A DNA stretch of 64,000 nt from JANQGH01 sp039177555. Its GTDB lineage: Bacteria; Pseudomonadota; Alphaproteobacteria; DSM-16000; Inquilinaceae. Every line of letters begins with the position of its first letter. The stretch's first letter is position 1. Both the position numbers and the translations under genes were made by a program. Under the pieces are notes generated by a model. It did no database searches. It was not told where the DNA came from and was given only the letters and a program-made list of their open reading frames with translations. The stretch spans positions 18,901 through 82,900 of the forward strand of contig JBCDFV010000017.1 in NCBI GenBank assembly GCA_039177555.1, read 5' to 3'. Positions 42,795 to 51,978 of this stretch are shown here, in pieces.

Positions 42795-45128
42795 CTATCG
42801 ATACAGATAGATCGGGCTGGTCCAGGCGCGTGTCCCGTCCTCTTGGACGAGGCGCAGATAGATCGGGTTGTCGCCGGCATCGCTCACCTGCACGGGCATG
42901 GCAAACGTCGTCTCGCGAACGTCCATCACCTCGGGCAGTCGACAGACCCGCAACCATCGCGGCAGGTCGCCGGATTGGCCGAAACAGGTCGCTTCCTCAC
43001 CGATCGCGGCGATGTCGAGGTCCGCCTTCACCAACGGCGTGTCGATCGTCAGTTTCCCCCGGTCGGCGTCGGACAGCCACACATCGGCGCCGGCGACATT
43101 GCCCGTGGTCAGCGACCGCCATTGCGCCTTGCTGTCGCCGACACGATCCAGCCGCTTGTCCGGGTTGAAGAAGTTGACCGGGCGCAGGTCGGCGATGCTG
43201 TTATCCGTCACGGTCGCTGAACCGTCCCAGACGACCTGCCGAAAGCGGCCACGATATTCCGCCCCTTCCCATTCGATGCGGATTCTGCGCGAGGAAGCCT
43301 TGACCGCATGGGGCCGGTGGGTGGCGATCAGGGCCTTGCCGTTGAAAACGTCAACGCGCTCGATCGGGCTTGCTGTGCGCAAGCGCGCGTGCAGTTCCGC
43401 CGTGCCAGACCTGAGATGCACGATGTGGCCCATCAGGGCGCGCTGGCCGTGAACGGGATCGGATGGGCCGAGCGCGGGGTCGTCGTCATAGATGTCGGCC
43501 GGTTCGGAAAACCGGGCCTCCAGCGCAATGATCGGCCGCCCCGTCGGGCCACCGGTCGAGCCGTAATGGCGCCGCTTGCGCAGACAGTCGAACAGCGCGG
43601 AACGGGTCAGTTCGGGCATCAGCAGACAGGTCAGCCCGCCGATCGCGCCGAACTTGCCCGCACCCGGATAGGAGGCGCCGGGTCGACCCTTATGGCCGTC
43701 CGAATTGGCCACCACGCCGACGCGATAGCCGAGGTCGAAGGCGTCATGCAGCAGCCACTCGAACGTGCCCCAGCTGGAATGCACCTCCACCGATTTCTCG
43801 AACCGCCCGTCATGGGCGACCGCGATATCGGCGTAGCGGCCGCCGCAGTGGGCATAGCACACCACGTCCCACTCGCCGGCCTCGGCAAAGGTCTCGAACA
43901 GGTCGCCGGCGGTGGTGGCGTCGGTGTCCACGTCGGAGAGATCGGGGACAAGCGCGTGGGACGAGCGGCGAATCTGTCGCCCGGTTTCCGGGAAATAGAC
44001 ATTGCGGTCGCCGCCAAGCCCGGTGTTTCCCGACCATTCATAGCCGGGGATGGCGAGGAACGTACCGGGCACTTCGAATTCGTCCGTCAATCGATCGAGA
44101 TGGGCCCAAAACTCGTTGGTGATCTGGAAGTCGTTGCCCTGGTGCGAAATCGCGTCGACTGGCGCCAGGTCGCGGGCGAAGGCGAAATAGGCGCGGGCGG
44201 ACCCCGTGCCGATGGTTTCGGCCGATTGCCCATGCAGATCGGCCCAAAACGGCATCAGGTCCCTGTCCGCCGCGACCTCAAGCGGGTTGGACCGGGCCGC
44301 CTCCACACCGTCCTCGGCAACAAGCGCGATCTCGACCACGCCGGGGGCTTCGACGATCAAGCCGTCTAGTCTCAAAAAGCGGCTGCCCGGGGTGAAGCTG
44401 ACGGTCTCGGGAAGCCCTTGGACCGGCACGGTGGCACGCAGCGTGAAGGTGGCGTCGCACGTGTCGGAGGGATTGCCCCAGACATCCTCGCCCTTCACAT
44501 GCAGGGCAAAGGGTTGGCCCGGCCTCGCGCCCGTGGGCAGCGTGGCGACGTACCGCGCTGGCGGGCCGGGCACGATCGCGATCTTGGGCTGGTCCGGGAC
44601 GGGCTGATAGTTGAAGGTGGCGATCGGGTCGACCAGCACGCGGAACTCAAACGGGTCCTCGCAGAAGGTCTGCATCCGCATGCCCGGCCCGCCATGGTCG
44701 CGCACGCCGAACCGCACCGTGATCGTATCGCCGGGCAACAGATAGCCCTTCACGACCTTGATATAGAGGGTCCGGTCCCACGGCCGGACATTGCCCTTGG
44801 GATCGAATCGGTATTCCAGGACCGCGCCGTTCGACGCGGAGATTTCGGTGAAATTGGCACCGGCCGGATCGGAGAACTGCGGCGGCGACTGATCGGACGC
44901 GAACCGGAAACAGATGCGCAGCGAGCCGCTGTCATCGATGCCGTAGGGGCCGGCGGTGTAAACCAGATCGAAGCTCTGCCAACTGCCGGCTTCGACGTCG
45001 CCTGTCGGGTGCAGCGTGGCGTGGCCAAGCCGGTCCGCCGCCACGGCATCGCGCAACGTGCCGGACGTGTTTTCGCCGCCGACGCCAAGGGGGTCATGCC
45101 TGGCGGCGTCGGCTTTGGATAGGGTCAT
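42795..45128 (-). CDS. DUF3604 domain protein (PHP-like metal-dependent hydrolase)
   Basis: A 777-residue protein. The first about 290 residues are beta-rich with no assigned motif. The second half is a DUF3604/PHP-like hydrolase core with metal ligands in FWADLHGQSAETIG, DAISHQGNDFQITN, PGYEWSGNTGLGGDRNVYF, YAHCGGRYAD, VHSSWGTFEW and VVANSDGHKGRPG. Such proteins are thought to cleave phosphoester, sulfate or amide bonds, but few are characterised. No signal peptide is seen. It is divergent from tctA, sharing a 252-base region, so it may process the compound the TTT system imports. Confidence 0.85.
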   Translation of the reverse strand: MTLSKADAARHDPLGVGGENTSGTLRDAVAADRLGHATLHPTGDVEAGSWQSFDLVYTAGPYGIDDSGSLRICFRFASDQSPPQFSDPAGANFTEISASNGAVLEYRFDPKGNVRPWDRTLYIKVVKGYLLPGDTITVRFGVRDHGGPGMRMQTFCEDPFEFRVLVDPIATFNYQPVPDQPKIAIVPGPPARYVATLPTGARPGQPFALHVKGEDVWGNPSDTCDATFTLRATVPVQGLPETVSFTPGSRFLRLDGLIVEAPGVVEIALVAEDGVEAARSNPLEVAADRDLMPFWADLHGQSAETIGTGSARAYFAFARDLAPVDAISHQGNDFQITNEFWAHLDRLTDEFEVPGTFLAIPGYEWSGNTGLGGDRNVYFPETGRQIRRSSHALVPDLSDVDTDATTAGDLFETFAEAGEWDVVCYAHCGGRYADIAVAHDGRFEKSVEVHSSWGTFEWLLHDAFDLGYRVGVVANSDGHKGRPGASYPGAGKFGAIGGLTCLLMPELTRSALFDCLRKRRHYGSTGGPTGRPIIALEARFSEPADIYDDDPALGPSDPVHGQRALMGHIVHLRSGTAELHARLRTASPIERVDVFNGKALIATHRPHAVKASSRRIRIEWEGAEYRGRFRQVVWDGSATVTDNSIADLRPVNFFNPDKRLDRVGDSKAQWRSLTTGNVAGADVWLSDADRGKLTIDTPLVKADLDIAAIGEEATCFGQSGDLPRWLRVCRLPEVMDVRETTFAMPVQVSDAGDNPIYLRLVQEDGTRAWTSPIYLYR

Positions 45129-45180
45129 TCTTGGGGTCCTTTTCGGCAGCGGCGAAGGCTAGACACGGTGAGGCACGTGA

Positions 45181-45200
45181 ACTGTTGGGGAAAGAACAAT
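45181..45200. promoter_or_regulatory. Candidate Crp/Fnr-family site in the DUF3604/tctA divergent region
   Basis: ACTGTTGGGGAAAGAACAAT has ACTGT/ACAAT arms 10 bases apart, the same geometry as 41858-41877. It lies 53 bases upstream of the DUF3604 start and 181 bases upstream of tctA. I see no gene in the rest of this region; a GGGGGAGA ribosome site precedes tctA. Confidence 0.45.
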
Positions 45201-45380
45201 CTGGCGGCCACAGCGCGCGTAGCCTGCCAAGACCTATAAAACGGGGATCGGACATCGCGCTAGCCGATAGGATAGGGCGAGATCGATTGGGCCAAAAGCA
45301 GGCGCCGTCCTGGCATCGACCGATGCGCCGGGCGTGCCGCCAACGACAGGCCAAAAGGGGCTGGGGGAGAAACGCACCGC

Positions 45381-46901
45381 ATGCTGGATGTCTTGAGTGC
45401 AAGCGCCGACGGGTTCCTGCTGCTGTTCCACTGGCGGACGTTTCTGTTCATGATGCTGGGCATCTCGCTCGGCATGATCTTCGGTCTCATCCCCGGGCTC
45501 AGCGGGCTCTCGGGCATGAGCCTGCTGTTACCCATCGCCATCACACAGCCGCCCGAGATCGCCATCGCGTTTCTTTTGGGCATGTATGCGGTCACCACCC
45601 AGACCGACGCGATCCCGGCCGTCTTGATCGGCGTGCCCGGCACATCGGCCGCGCAGGCGACCTATCTCGACGGCTACCCCATGGCCAAACGCGGCGAAGC
45701 CGGACGGGCGTTGAGCGCGTCGTACTTCGCAAGCGTCTGGGGCACGCTGGTATCGGTCTTCGTCATCATCCTGTTCCTGCCTGTCTTGCGCGGCGTGATC
45801 GACAATTTCGCCTCGCCGGAGTTCTTCATGACCTCGCTGTTCGGCCTGATGCTGGCCGCCTCTTTGGTCGGCACGTCGGTCACGCGCGGGCTGATCGTGG
45901 CGTTCCTCGGCCTGCTGCTGTCGACGATCGGCTATGCCGAGTTCGCCAGCGAGGACCGGTTCACCATGAACGTGCCCTATCTTGAGGCCGGCATCCCCAT
46001 CGTCCCCATCGCCTTGGGCCTGTTCGCCCTGCCCGAGGTGATCGACATGCTGCTGTCGCGCCGATCGATCTCCGACAAGGCCGGCAAGCTGGGCCCGACC
46101 GCCGGTGCGCTTGAGGGCTTCAAGGACACGGTCCGCAGCCGGTGGCTGACCTTCAGGTCAGGCATCATCGGCTGCGTCGCCGGCATGATCCCCGGCCTGG
46201 GCGGCACGGTGGCCGAATGGCTCAGCTACGGTCACGCAGTTCAGTCGGCCAAGGACAGCTCTCAGTTCGGGCGCGGCGACGTGCGCGGCGTGATCGCACC
46301 GGAGGCCGGAACGGCGGCCCAGAAGCCGGGCGCCATCGTGCCGACCGTGGCGCTCGGCATCCCCGGCAACGCCTCGATGGCGGTGATGATGGGCGCGCTC
46401 TTGATCGTCGGCCTGCGGCCGGGACCGCCGATGCTGTTCGAAGACCTGCACATCACCTTCCAGATGACTTGGACCGTGGTGATCGCCAATCTGATCGTCG
46501 CCTTCCTCTGCCTCTGGCTGCAGCGCTATCTGATCAAGATCTGCTTCGTCCGGGCGGAGATCATCGCGCCGGCCATCTTCTGCTTCATGATCGTCGGCGC
46601 CTCGATGGCGTCCAACAGCATGGGCGACATCATCCTGTTCGGCGTCTTCGGCGTGGTCGGCTACATCTTCAAACATGCCGACTGGCCGCGCGTCCCGCTG
46701 ATCATCGGCTTCGTGCTGGGCGGCCTTCTGGAAAACAATTTCTGGATCACGATCCGGCGCTACGACCTGGCGTTCATGTGGGAACGCCCGATCGTGATCG
46801 TCATGGAGGTGCTGATCATCGCGATCATCGCCAGCATCGTGATCTCGCGGCTGCGCCGGCAGAAGACGACGGTGAAGCCGGCCGAAAGCTTCGAGGACTA
46901 A
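45381..46901 (+). CDS. tctA: Tripartite tricarboxylate transporter large membrane subunit (TctA)
   Basis: A 506-residue inner-membrane protein with about twelve hydrophobic helices. Family blocks are FGLIPGLSGLSGMSLLLPIA near the N terminus, MIPGLGGTVAEWLSYGHAV, and GTAAQKPGAIVPTVALGIPG. It is the transport subunit of a secondary carboxylate importer working with TctB and TctC. ATG 45381 follows GGGGGAGAAACGC. The stop codon's final base is the first base of a 263-bp inverted-repeat element that separates it from tctB. Confidence 0.92.
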   Translation: MLDVLSASADGFLLLFHWRTFLFMMLGISLGMIFGLIPGLSGLSGMSLLLPIAITQPPEIAIAFLLGMYAVTTQTDAIPAVLIGVPGTSAAQATYLDGYPMAKRGEAGRALSASYFASVWGTLVSVFVIILFLPVLRGVIDNFASPEFFMTSLFGLMLAASLVGTSVTRGLIVAFLGLLLSTIGYAEFASEDRFTMNVPYLEAGIPIVPIALGLFALPEVIDMLLSRRSISDKAGKLGPTAGALEGFKDTVRSRWLTFRSGIIGCVAGMIPGLGGTVAEWLSYGHAVQSAKDSSQFGRGDVRGVIAPEAGTAAQKPGAIVPTVALGIPGNASMAVMMGALLIVGLRPGPPMLFEDLHITFQMTWTVVIANLIVAFLCLWLQRYLIKICFVRAEIIAPAIFCFMIVGASMASNSMGDIILFGVFGVVGYIFKHADWPRVPLIIGFVLGGLLENNFWITIRRYDLAFMWERPIVIVMEVLIIAIIASIVISRLRRQKTTVKPAESFED

Positions 46902-47163
46902 TACCAAGGCTCGATGATAATGACCTATGTGATGGCAGCCAAATCGGTTCACGGACAGGCGCGTCGCGCAGCGCGATGCGGTGCATCGGGCAAGCGGCGC
47001 AACGCAGCCGTGAAACGATTTGGCCCCACCGAAGGCCGCGTTGTCTTGTCCGCCGGCTGCGTTGCGCGCCGCTTGTGGTGTGCCCACACCACGGCGCGAC
47101 ACGCGCCTGACCAGCGGACAAGACAACGCGGTCGCATAAGTCATTATCATCGAGCCTTGGTAT
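46901..47163. mobile_element. MITE-like element with 28-bp terminal inverted repeats
   Basis: Positions 46901-46928 and 47136-47163 are inverted repeats of 28 bp with one mismatch, beginning ATACCAAGGCTCGATG. Inside are two nested hairpins: a 15-bp arm pair near 46940-46954 and 47009-47022, and a perfect 17-bp pair at 47037-47053 and 47114-47130. A further 8-bp hairpin (GTGGTGTG, 47075-47092) sits inside the second. There is no coding capacity. The whole can fold on itself, like a MITE or a REP-type element, and sits exactly between tctA and tctB. Confidence 0.75.
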
Positions 47164-47176
47164 AGGGACTCGCGGC

Positions 47177-47668
47177 ATGGCGCTCGTTCGGCAAAAGGCC
47201 TTCCAGTCGAAGACCTGGTGGATCGGTATCGGGGTCTTCGTCTTCGCCGCGATCACCTATTTGGTGTCCCGCGACTATGGTCGCGGCGGCATGATGCCCG
47301 GCGCCACATCGATCGCCATCATGGGCCTTGCCCTGATCCACACCGCCCACGGCCTGATCGCCGGCGTGGTGGCCAACGATGAAGACTGGCACGACGAGGA
47401 CGCGCGCAAATCCTACAACCGGCGCCGCTGGATGTATGTCGGCCTGGCACTGGTCGTCGGCTTCGGCGTCTGGCTGGTCGGCTTTCACATCGCCCTGCCG
47501 ATCTTCCTGGTGACGTTCATCGGCATGGCCACCGGGCGATGGATCGTCGGCGTTCTTTTGGCCGCGGCGATCTGGGCGTTCACCTATCTCGTCCTGTCGC
47601 AGACGCTGCACATCGTCTTCCCGTCCAGCGTCCTGCAGCGCTGGATGATCGCCAATGGCTGGTTCTGA
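47177..47668 (+). CDS. tctB: Tripartite tricarboxylate transporter small membrane subunit (TctB)
   Basis: A 163-residue membrane protein with four predicted helices (WIGIGVFVFAAITYLV, SIAIMGLALIHTAHGLIAGV, WMYVGLALVVGFGVWLVGF and the C-terminal IWAFTYLVLSQTLHIVF). Size and topology match TctB. It stabilises or couples the TctA subunit. ATG 47177 lies just 13 bases after the inverted-repeat element, so the element has probably replaced the native tctA-tctB junction. Confidence 0.85.
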   Translation: MALVRQKAFQSKTWWIGIGVFVFAAITYLVSRDYGRGGMMPGATSIAIMGLALIHTAHGLIAGVVANDEDWHDEDARKSYNRRRWMYVGLALVVGFGVWLVGFHIALPIFLVTFIGMATGRWIVGVLLAAAIWAFTYLVLSQTLHIVFPSSVLQRWMIANGWF

Positions 47669-47695
47669 CACTTTCCCGCAACAAAGGCACTGACT

Positions 47696-49198
47696 ATGGC
47701 CCGCAAGCCGAACATCCTATTCCTCATGCCCGATCAGCAGCGGGCCGACATGCTCGGTTCCTACGGCGATCCAAGCGCCCGGACCGCGGCGACCGACTGG
47801 CTGGCCTCAGAGGGTCTTCAATTCGAGAACTGCTTTTGCCAGGCGCCGCTGTGCATGCCGTCGCGCGCCTCCATGCTGTCGGAGCGCTATGTGCGCGACC
47901 ATGGCGTGTTCCAGAACGTCGCCCAAGTCCATGACACGGTGCCGACATTTGCCCAGGCCCTGCAACGCTCGGGCTATCACACGGCCCAGATCGGCAAGAC
48001 GCATTTTTACACCCACCTGCCCTGGCCCGGCGGGCATATGAACGACCACGCGGATATCGTGCGTCGCTATGGCTTTACCGAGACCCATGAGACGGCCGGC
48101 AAGGAGGCGAGCCTGAGGGTCGACTCGCTGTACACGGATTATCTGTCCAAGCACGGCATGCTCGACACTTTTCGGACCTATCTGGCCAGCCGGAACAAGC
48201 ACGTGCTGGAAGACAACCCTGGGATGGAGGCCGCGAAGGCCTGGAATGCCGACCCGCTGCCCCTGCCGCCGCATGCGCATCAGGATGTCTGGCTCGGCGA
48301 CTATGTCGCTGACTGGGTCCGCCGGTACGACCGGGACGCGCCGTTCTTCCTGCAAGTCTGCTTCGCCGGCCCCCATGACCCGTGGGACGCGCCGGAGGAG
48401 GCGCTGGCCGAATACGGCGATCCGGAGATCACCATGCCCGGCTCCCTTGAGCCGCCGGAGATCCCTGAAAGCGGGCCGCTGTCGACCTTCCTCAATGTCC
48501 TGACGGACTATTGCGACACCGACACGATGACGCCCGAGGCGATCCGCAAGGCACGCCGTGCCTATCAGGCCAACAGCATGATGATCGATCAAAGCATCGC
48601 CAAGATCATCGACGCCCTGCGCGAGACGGGCGCGTTGGACAATACCTGGATCGTCTACGTTTCCGATCACGGCGAGATGATGGGCGAGCACCGCATGGTG
48701 AAGAAAATGGTCTTCTACGACCCCTCGGTGCGCGTGCCCTTGATCATCCGCCCGCCGGGCGGCACCAAGCCGCGCAAGGTCGAGGACATCGTCGAACTGT
48801 CGGACGTTTCCGCCACCTTTCGCGCCATTGCCGGGGCCGATCTACCGTCATCGCAGTTTCAGTCGCTGTTGCCCGCGTTCGAGGGCGAGAGCGTCGCCAA
48901 GGAGGTTGCGATCAGCGAGGCCTACGGCGTCGCCATGTTCCGCACCGCGACCCACAAGCTGGTCGTCTATGAGGACACGGGCGAGCCGATGCAGTTCTTC
49001 GACCTGGAGGCCGACCCGCTGGAGGACCGCAACCTCGTGCTCTCCGGCGGTGCGGAAGAAGAGATCGAGCGCATGATGGCGCGCTATGTCAGGCCCTTTC
49101 TCGCCATCCGCCCGATCAGACCGACGCGCGGCATCATCGAACGCGGCTCGATGGCGAAAAACACCTTCTTCCTGCCCGACGACGTCTTCGTCCGTTAG
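47696..49198 (+). CDS. Sulfatase (formylglycine-dependent, type I), copy 1
   Basis: A 500-residue sulfatase. NILFLMPDQQRADMLGSYG near the N terminus supplies a metal Asp. The catalytic Cys, about residue 53, is in CQAPLCMPSRASML, a full CxPSR site for maturation to formylglycine. The late metal segment is VSDHGEMMGEHRMVKK. No signal peptide is present, so it is probably cytoplasmic and acts on an imported sulfate ester or, as some relatives do, a phosphonate/phosphate monoester. It follows tctB by 27 bases, suggesting the TTT system imports its substrate. The maturase is encoded at 39612-40559. Confidence 0.92.
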   Translation: MARKPNILFLMPDQQRADMLGSYGDPSARTAATDWLASEGLQFENCFCQAPLCMPSRASMLSERYVRDHGVFQNVAQVHDTVPTFAQALQRSGYHTAQIGKTHFYTHLPWPGGHMNDHADIVRRYGFTETHETAGKEASLRVDSLYTDYLSKHGMLDTFRTYLASRNKHVLEDNPGMEAAKAWNADPLPLPPHAHQDVWLGDYVADWVRRYDRDAPFFLQVCFAGPHDPWDAPEEALAEYGDPEITMPGSLEPPEIPESGPLSTFLNVLTDYCDTDTMTPEAIRKARRAYQANSMMIDQSIAKIIDALRETGALDNTWIVYVSDHGEMMGEHRMVKKMVFYDPSVRVPLIIRPPGGTKPRKVEDIVELSDVSATFRAIAGADLPSSQFQSLLPAFEGESVAKEVAISEAYGVAMFRTATHKLVVYEDTGEPMQFFDLEADPLEDRNLVLSGGAEEEIERMMARYVRPFLAIRPIRPTRGIIERGSMAKNTFFLPDDVFVR

Positions 49199-49202
49199 CG
49201 CA

Positions 49203-49222
49203 ATTGTGCCCGGGTCGACAGT
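49203..49222. promoter_or_regulatory. Candidate Crp/Fnr-family site
   Basis: ATTGTGCCCGGGTCGACAGT has ATTGT/ACAGT arms 10 bases apart, matching the geometry of the sites near tctC and tctA. It is about 80 bases upstream of the gene at 49305. Confidence 0.4.
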
Positions 49223-49250
49223 TGCCGGGCACGGCCGCCGGTAGAGTCCC

Positions 49251-49269
49251 GATACGGTTGCGCCGTATC
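49251..49269. promoter_or_regulatory. Inverted repeat GATACGG-N5-CCGTATC
   Basis: A perfect 7-bp inverted repeat with a 5-base centre, 35 bases upstream of the ATG at 49305. It may be an operator or a small RNA hairpin; no T run follows, so it is not a clear terminator. Confidence 0.4.
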
Positions 49270-49304
49270 AAGCGCATCGCTTTCGGTTCACGGAGAGCAA
49301 AGCT

Positions 49305-50309
49305 ATGACAACGTCGGACTTCTATCTGAAACGCGGCCAGTTGGCGCTCGGCTGGGCGGCATCCCTGGTCGACCCCGATATCGGCTTTCAGGGCGCGGGC
49401 AATGTGATCAACGCCTATTACAAGTCGATCGTGGCCATGACCACAGGCGCGCGCATCCGCGAGGCGCGGGTCTTGGCGCAATTCGTCGAACGGACCTTCT
49501 ACAAGGACGGCGACGTCAACACGCTGCCGGACGATCCGACGGCGCAAGGCCTGGCCAACTATCGCTGCGCCTGGATCGGGCGCGGGCTTCAGGTGTTAGG
49601 GCGCTATGACATGGCCGCCAACATCGGCCGGCTGGTCGAAAGCCAGATGCACCCCGTCACCGGCGGGCTCGCCACGCTGGCCAACCAGCCGCCGGCCGAC
49701 CGGGTCTATTGCCTCGGCAGCACCGGTTCCGCCGTGTTGGCGTTCCTGGCCATGGGCAAGGTTGAGGCCGCCCGCCGCGGCGGTGCGTTCATCGCCGGGC
49801 TGCTGGACGAACAGCCGGTGACGAAGGGCAAGTTCTACCTGCTGCGCAACGCGGATGGCGAGATCATCCGCGAGGACCGCAAGCAGGGGCTGGCCATGGT
49901 CTCCAGCATCGATATCGGCACGCCGGGCCAGGTCTACTGGTATATCGGTATGGCGATGAACGCCTGCGCCAGCCTCTATCTGGCCACCGGCGAACAGCGC
50001 TGGCTGGACGCGGGCCATAAGGCCTACGCCCTGTTTCAGCATTGCGCCGACGACATCTATCGGATCATCAGCAACGGCAAGGTCGCCTGGGGCCTCGGCT
50101 GGATGCACCTGGCGACGCGCGACCCGGCCTTCGCCAAGGCCGCGCAGGACGTATGGGCCTGGCATTGCGACATCCAGGCCGACGACGGCCGCTGGCTGAG
50201 GGTCGGGCAGTTCGACAGTCTCGACGTTCAGCCCTTGCACATCACGCTCGACACCACGCTGGAGCGGGCGTTTTACATGTTCGAACTGTCGCGCACGCTC
50301 GACATCTGA
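49305..50309 (+). CDS. Hypothetical protein, helical-toroid (alpha/alpha) type
   Basis: A 334-residue protein lying between two sulfatase genes. I do not recognise a named family. Repeating helix pairs with Trp/Gly-rich turns (YRCAWIGRGLQVLGRYDMA, YLATGEQRWLDAGHKAYAL, VAWGLGWMHLATRDPAFAKA) resemble the (alpha/alpha)6 barrel of glycoside hydrolases, epimerases and terpene-cyclase-like proteins. No signal peptide is visible. It is followed after 14 bases by the second sulfatase, so a role in the same sulfated-substrate pathway, for example acting on a sulfated sugar or terpenoid, is plausible but unproven. Confidence 0.68.
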   Translation: MTTSDFYLKRGQLALGWAASLVDPDIGFQGAGNVINAYYKSIVAMTTGARIREARVLAQFVERTFYKDGDVNTLPDDPTAQGLANYRCAWIGRGLQVLGRYDMAANIGRLVESQMHPVTGGLATLANQPPADRVYCLGSTGSAVLAFLAMGKVEAARRGGAFIAGLLDEQPVTKGKFYLLRNADGEIIREDRKQGLAMVSSIDIGTPGQVYWYIGMAMNACASLYLATGEQRWLDAGHKAYALFQHCADDIYRIISNGKVAWGLGWMHLATRDPAFAKAAQDVWAWHCDIQADDGRWLRVGQFDSLDVQPLHITLDTTLERAFYMFELSRTLDI

Positions 50310-50323
50310 CCAGAGGATCGCCC

Positions 50324-51880
50324 ATGCAACCGAACATCCTGATCATCCAGGTCGATGAGCTGGCGCCGCAGGCGATGCGGAGCTATGGCAACCAGGTCGC
50401 CATCACCCCCGTCCTCGATGCGCTGGGCGCGCGCAGCGTCGTCTTCGATGCCGCCTATTGCAACTATCCGCTCTGCTCTCCGTCGCGCGCGTCGATGCAT
50501 GCCGGCCGGCTGCCCTATGCGATGCGCCAATGGGACAATGGGGCGGAGTTCCATTCCGAATACCCGACCTTCGCCCATCACCTGAAACAGGCCGGCTATT
50601 CCACGACGCTGTGCGGCAAGATGCACTTCATCGGCGCCGACCAGTTTCACGGCTATGAAGACCGGCTGACCACCGACATCTACCCCTCCGATTTCTCCTG
50701 GACCACGGACTGGTCGAAGCCGATCCGCAAGGGTGGCGGCGTGCGGGTGCGCAACGTCACGGATGCCGGCATGGCGATCCGCAACCTGCAGCAGGATTTC
50801 GACGAGGAGGTTGGGTTCCAGGCCGTGCGCAAGGTCTATGACCTCGCCCGCGACCCCGACGACCGGCCGTTCCTGCTGACCGTCAGCTTCACCCAGCCGC
50901 ACCCGCCCTTCGTGGCCGACAAGCAGCACTGGGATCTCTATGAGGGCGTCGAGATCGACATGCCGAGGGTGCCGCCGATCCCCTACGACGAACTGAACCC
51001 GTTCGACCAGGCCAGGCACATCGCCCAGGGCTCGCACCTGTTCGATTTGAACGAAGACCGCACACGGGCGTCGCGCCGGGCCTACTACGCCATGATGTCC
51101 TACATCGACGACCGGGTTGGTGAGCTGTTGGAAGCCCTAAAGGCAACGGGGCTCGACGAGAACACGGTCATCATCTTCACCTCCGACCATGGCGAGATGC
51201 TCGGCGAGCGCGGTATGTGGATGAAGGACTGTTTCTATGAATGGTCCGCGCGCGTGCCGCTGCTGATCGCCGGGCCGGGCATCAAGCCCGGGCGCTGCGA
51301 CGCGGTGGTGTCGCTGGTCGATCTGATGCCGACGATGCTGGACCTCGCGGGCGTCGAGCTGCCGGTCGCCACGGGCCAGGACGGTGAAAGCCTGGTGCCG
51401 TTGCTGCATGGCGATACCGACGGCTGGCGCGACGAAGCGATCGTGGAGTTCGCGGGCAGCGGTTACCCGGCACCGTCGCGCATGGTGCGACAGGGACGGT
51501 ACAAATACTGGCTGACTTGGGGGACAGACCCTGTGCTCTATGACGTGGTTGCGGACCCGGATGAGCTGAACAACCTCGCCGGCCACCCCGACCATGCGGA
51601 AGCCGAGGCGCGGCTGCATGCGCGCCTGATGCGCGATTGGGATCCGGAGGCGGTGAAGGAAGCCTGCATCGACAGCCAGCGCCGTCGCCTGTTGCTGCGC
51701 AACCTGACGGAGACCGTGCCGCGCTACGACACCTGGGCCCTGGAGGTGCGCAGCGGCGACAAGGATCGCTATGTGCGGGGCCGGCAGGCCGCCTTCCATC
51801 GCAAGGCGTTGCAGCGGTTCCCTGTGGTCGATCCGGTGCCGTACGATTTCGAGCCCGAGGACGAGTCCCTGAAGCCCTGA
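50324..51880 (+). CDS. Sulfatase (formylglycine-dependent, choline-sulfatase-like), copy 2
   Basis: A 518-residue sulfatase. NILIIQVDELAPQAMRSYG gives the N-terminal metal Asp; the catalytic Cys, about residue 51, is in YCNYPLCSPSRASMHAG (CxPSR). Other metal residues are in TSDHGEMLGERGMWMKD. The C-terminal stretch with LLLRNLTETVPRYDTW and ARVPLLIAGPGI is like choline-sulfatases, and the adjacent GMC oxidoreductase is choline-dehydrogenase-like, so a choline-type sulfate ester is one possibility. ATG 50324 has AGAGGA upstream; the frame is open earlier but lies inside the preceding gene. No signal peptide is visible. Confidence 0.92.
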   Translation: MQPNILIIQVDELAPQAMRSYGNQVAITPVLDALGARSVVFDAAYCNYPLCSPSRASMHAGRLPYAMRQWDNGAEFHSEYPTFAHHLKQAGYSTTLCGKMHFIGADQFHGYEDRLTTDIYPSDFSWTTDWSKPIRKGGGVRVRNVTDAGMAIRNLQQDFDEEVGFQAVRKVYDLARDPDDRPFLLTVSFTQPHPPFVADKQHWDLYEGVEIDMPRVPPIPYDELNPFDQARHIAQGSHLFDLNEDRTRASRRAYYAMMSYIDDRVGELLEALKATGLDENTVIIFTSDHGEMLGERGMWMKDCFYEWSARVPLLIAGPGIKPGRCDAVVSLVDLMPTMLDLAGVELPVATGQDGESLVPLLHGDTDGWRDEAIVEFAGSGYPAPSRMVRQGRYKYWLTWGTDPVLYDVVADPDELNNLAGHPDHAEAEARLHARLMRDWDPEAVKEACIDSQRRRLLLRNLTETVPRYDTWALEVRSGDKDRYVRGRQAAFHRKALQRFPVVDPVPYDFEPEDESLKP

Positions 51881-51896
51881 TGGGTTAGCTGCCCGA

Positions 51897-51916
51897 ACTG
51901 TCTGAAGCTGAACATT
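51897..51916. promoter_or_regulatory. Candidate Crp/Fnr-family site before the GMC oxidoreductase
   Basis: ACTGTCTGAAGCTGAACATT has ACTGT/ACATT arms 10 bases apart, a weaker match to the TGT-N10-ACA set. It lies 62 bases upstream of ATG 51979, in the 98-base gap after the second sulfatase gene. Confidence 0.35.
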
Positions 51917-51978
51917 CGGGCGGTTCCGGCGCTGGTACGCTGGCCCGAGTGACAAAGATCGGGTCGGGGCAGCAGACG

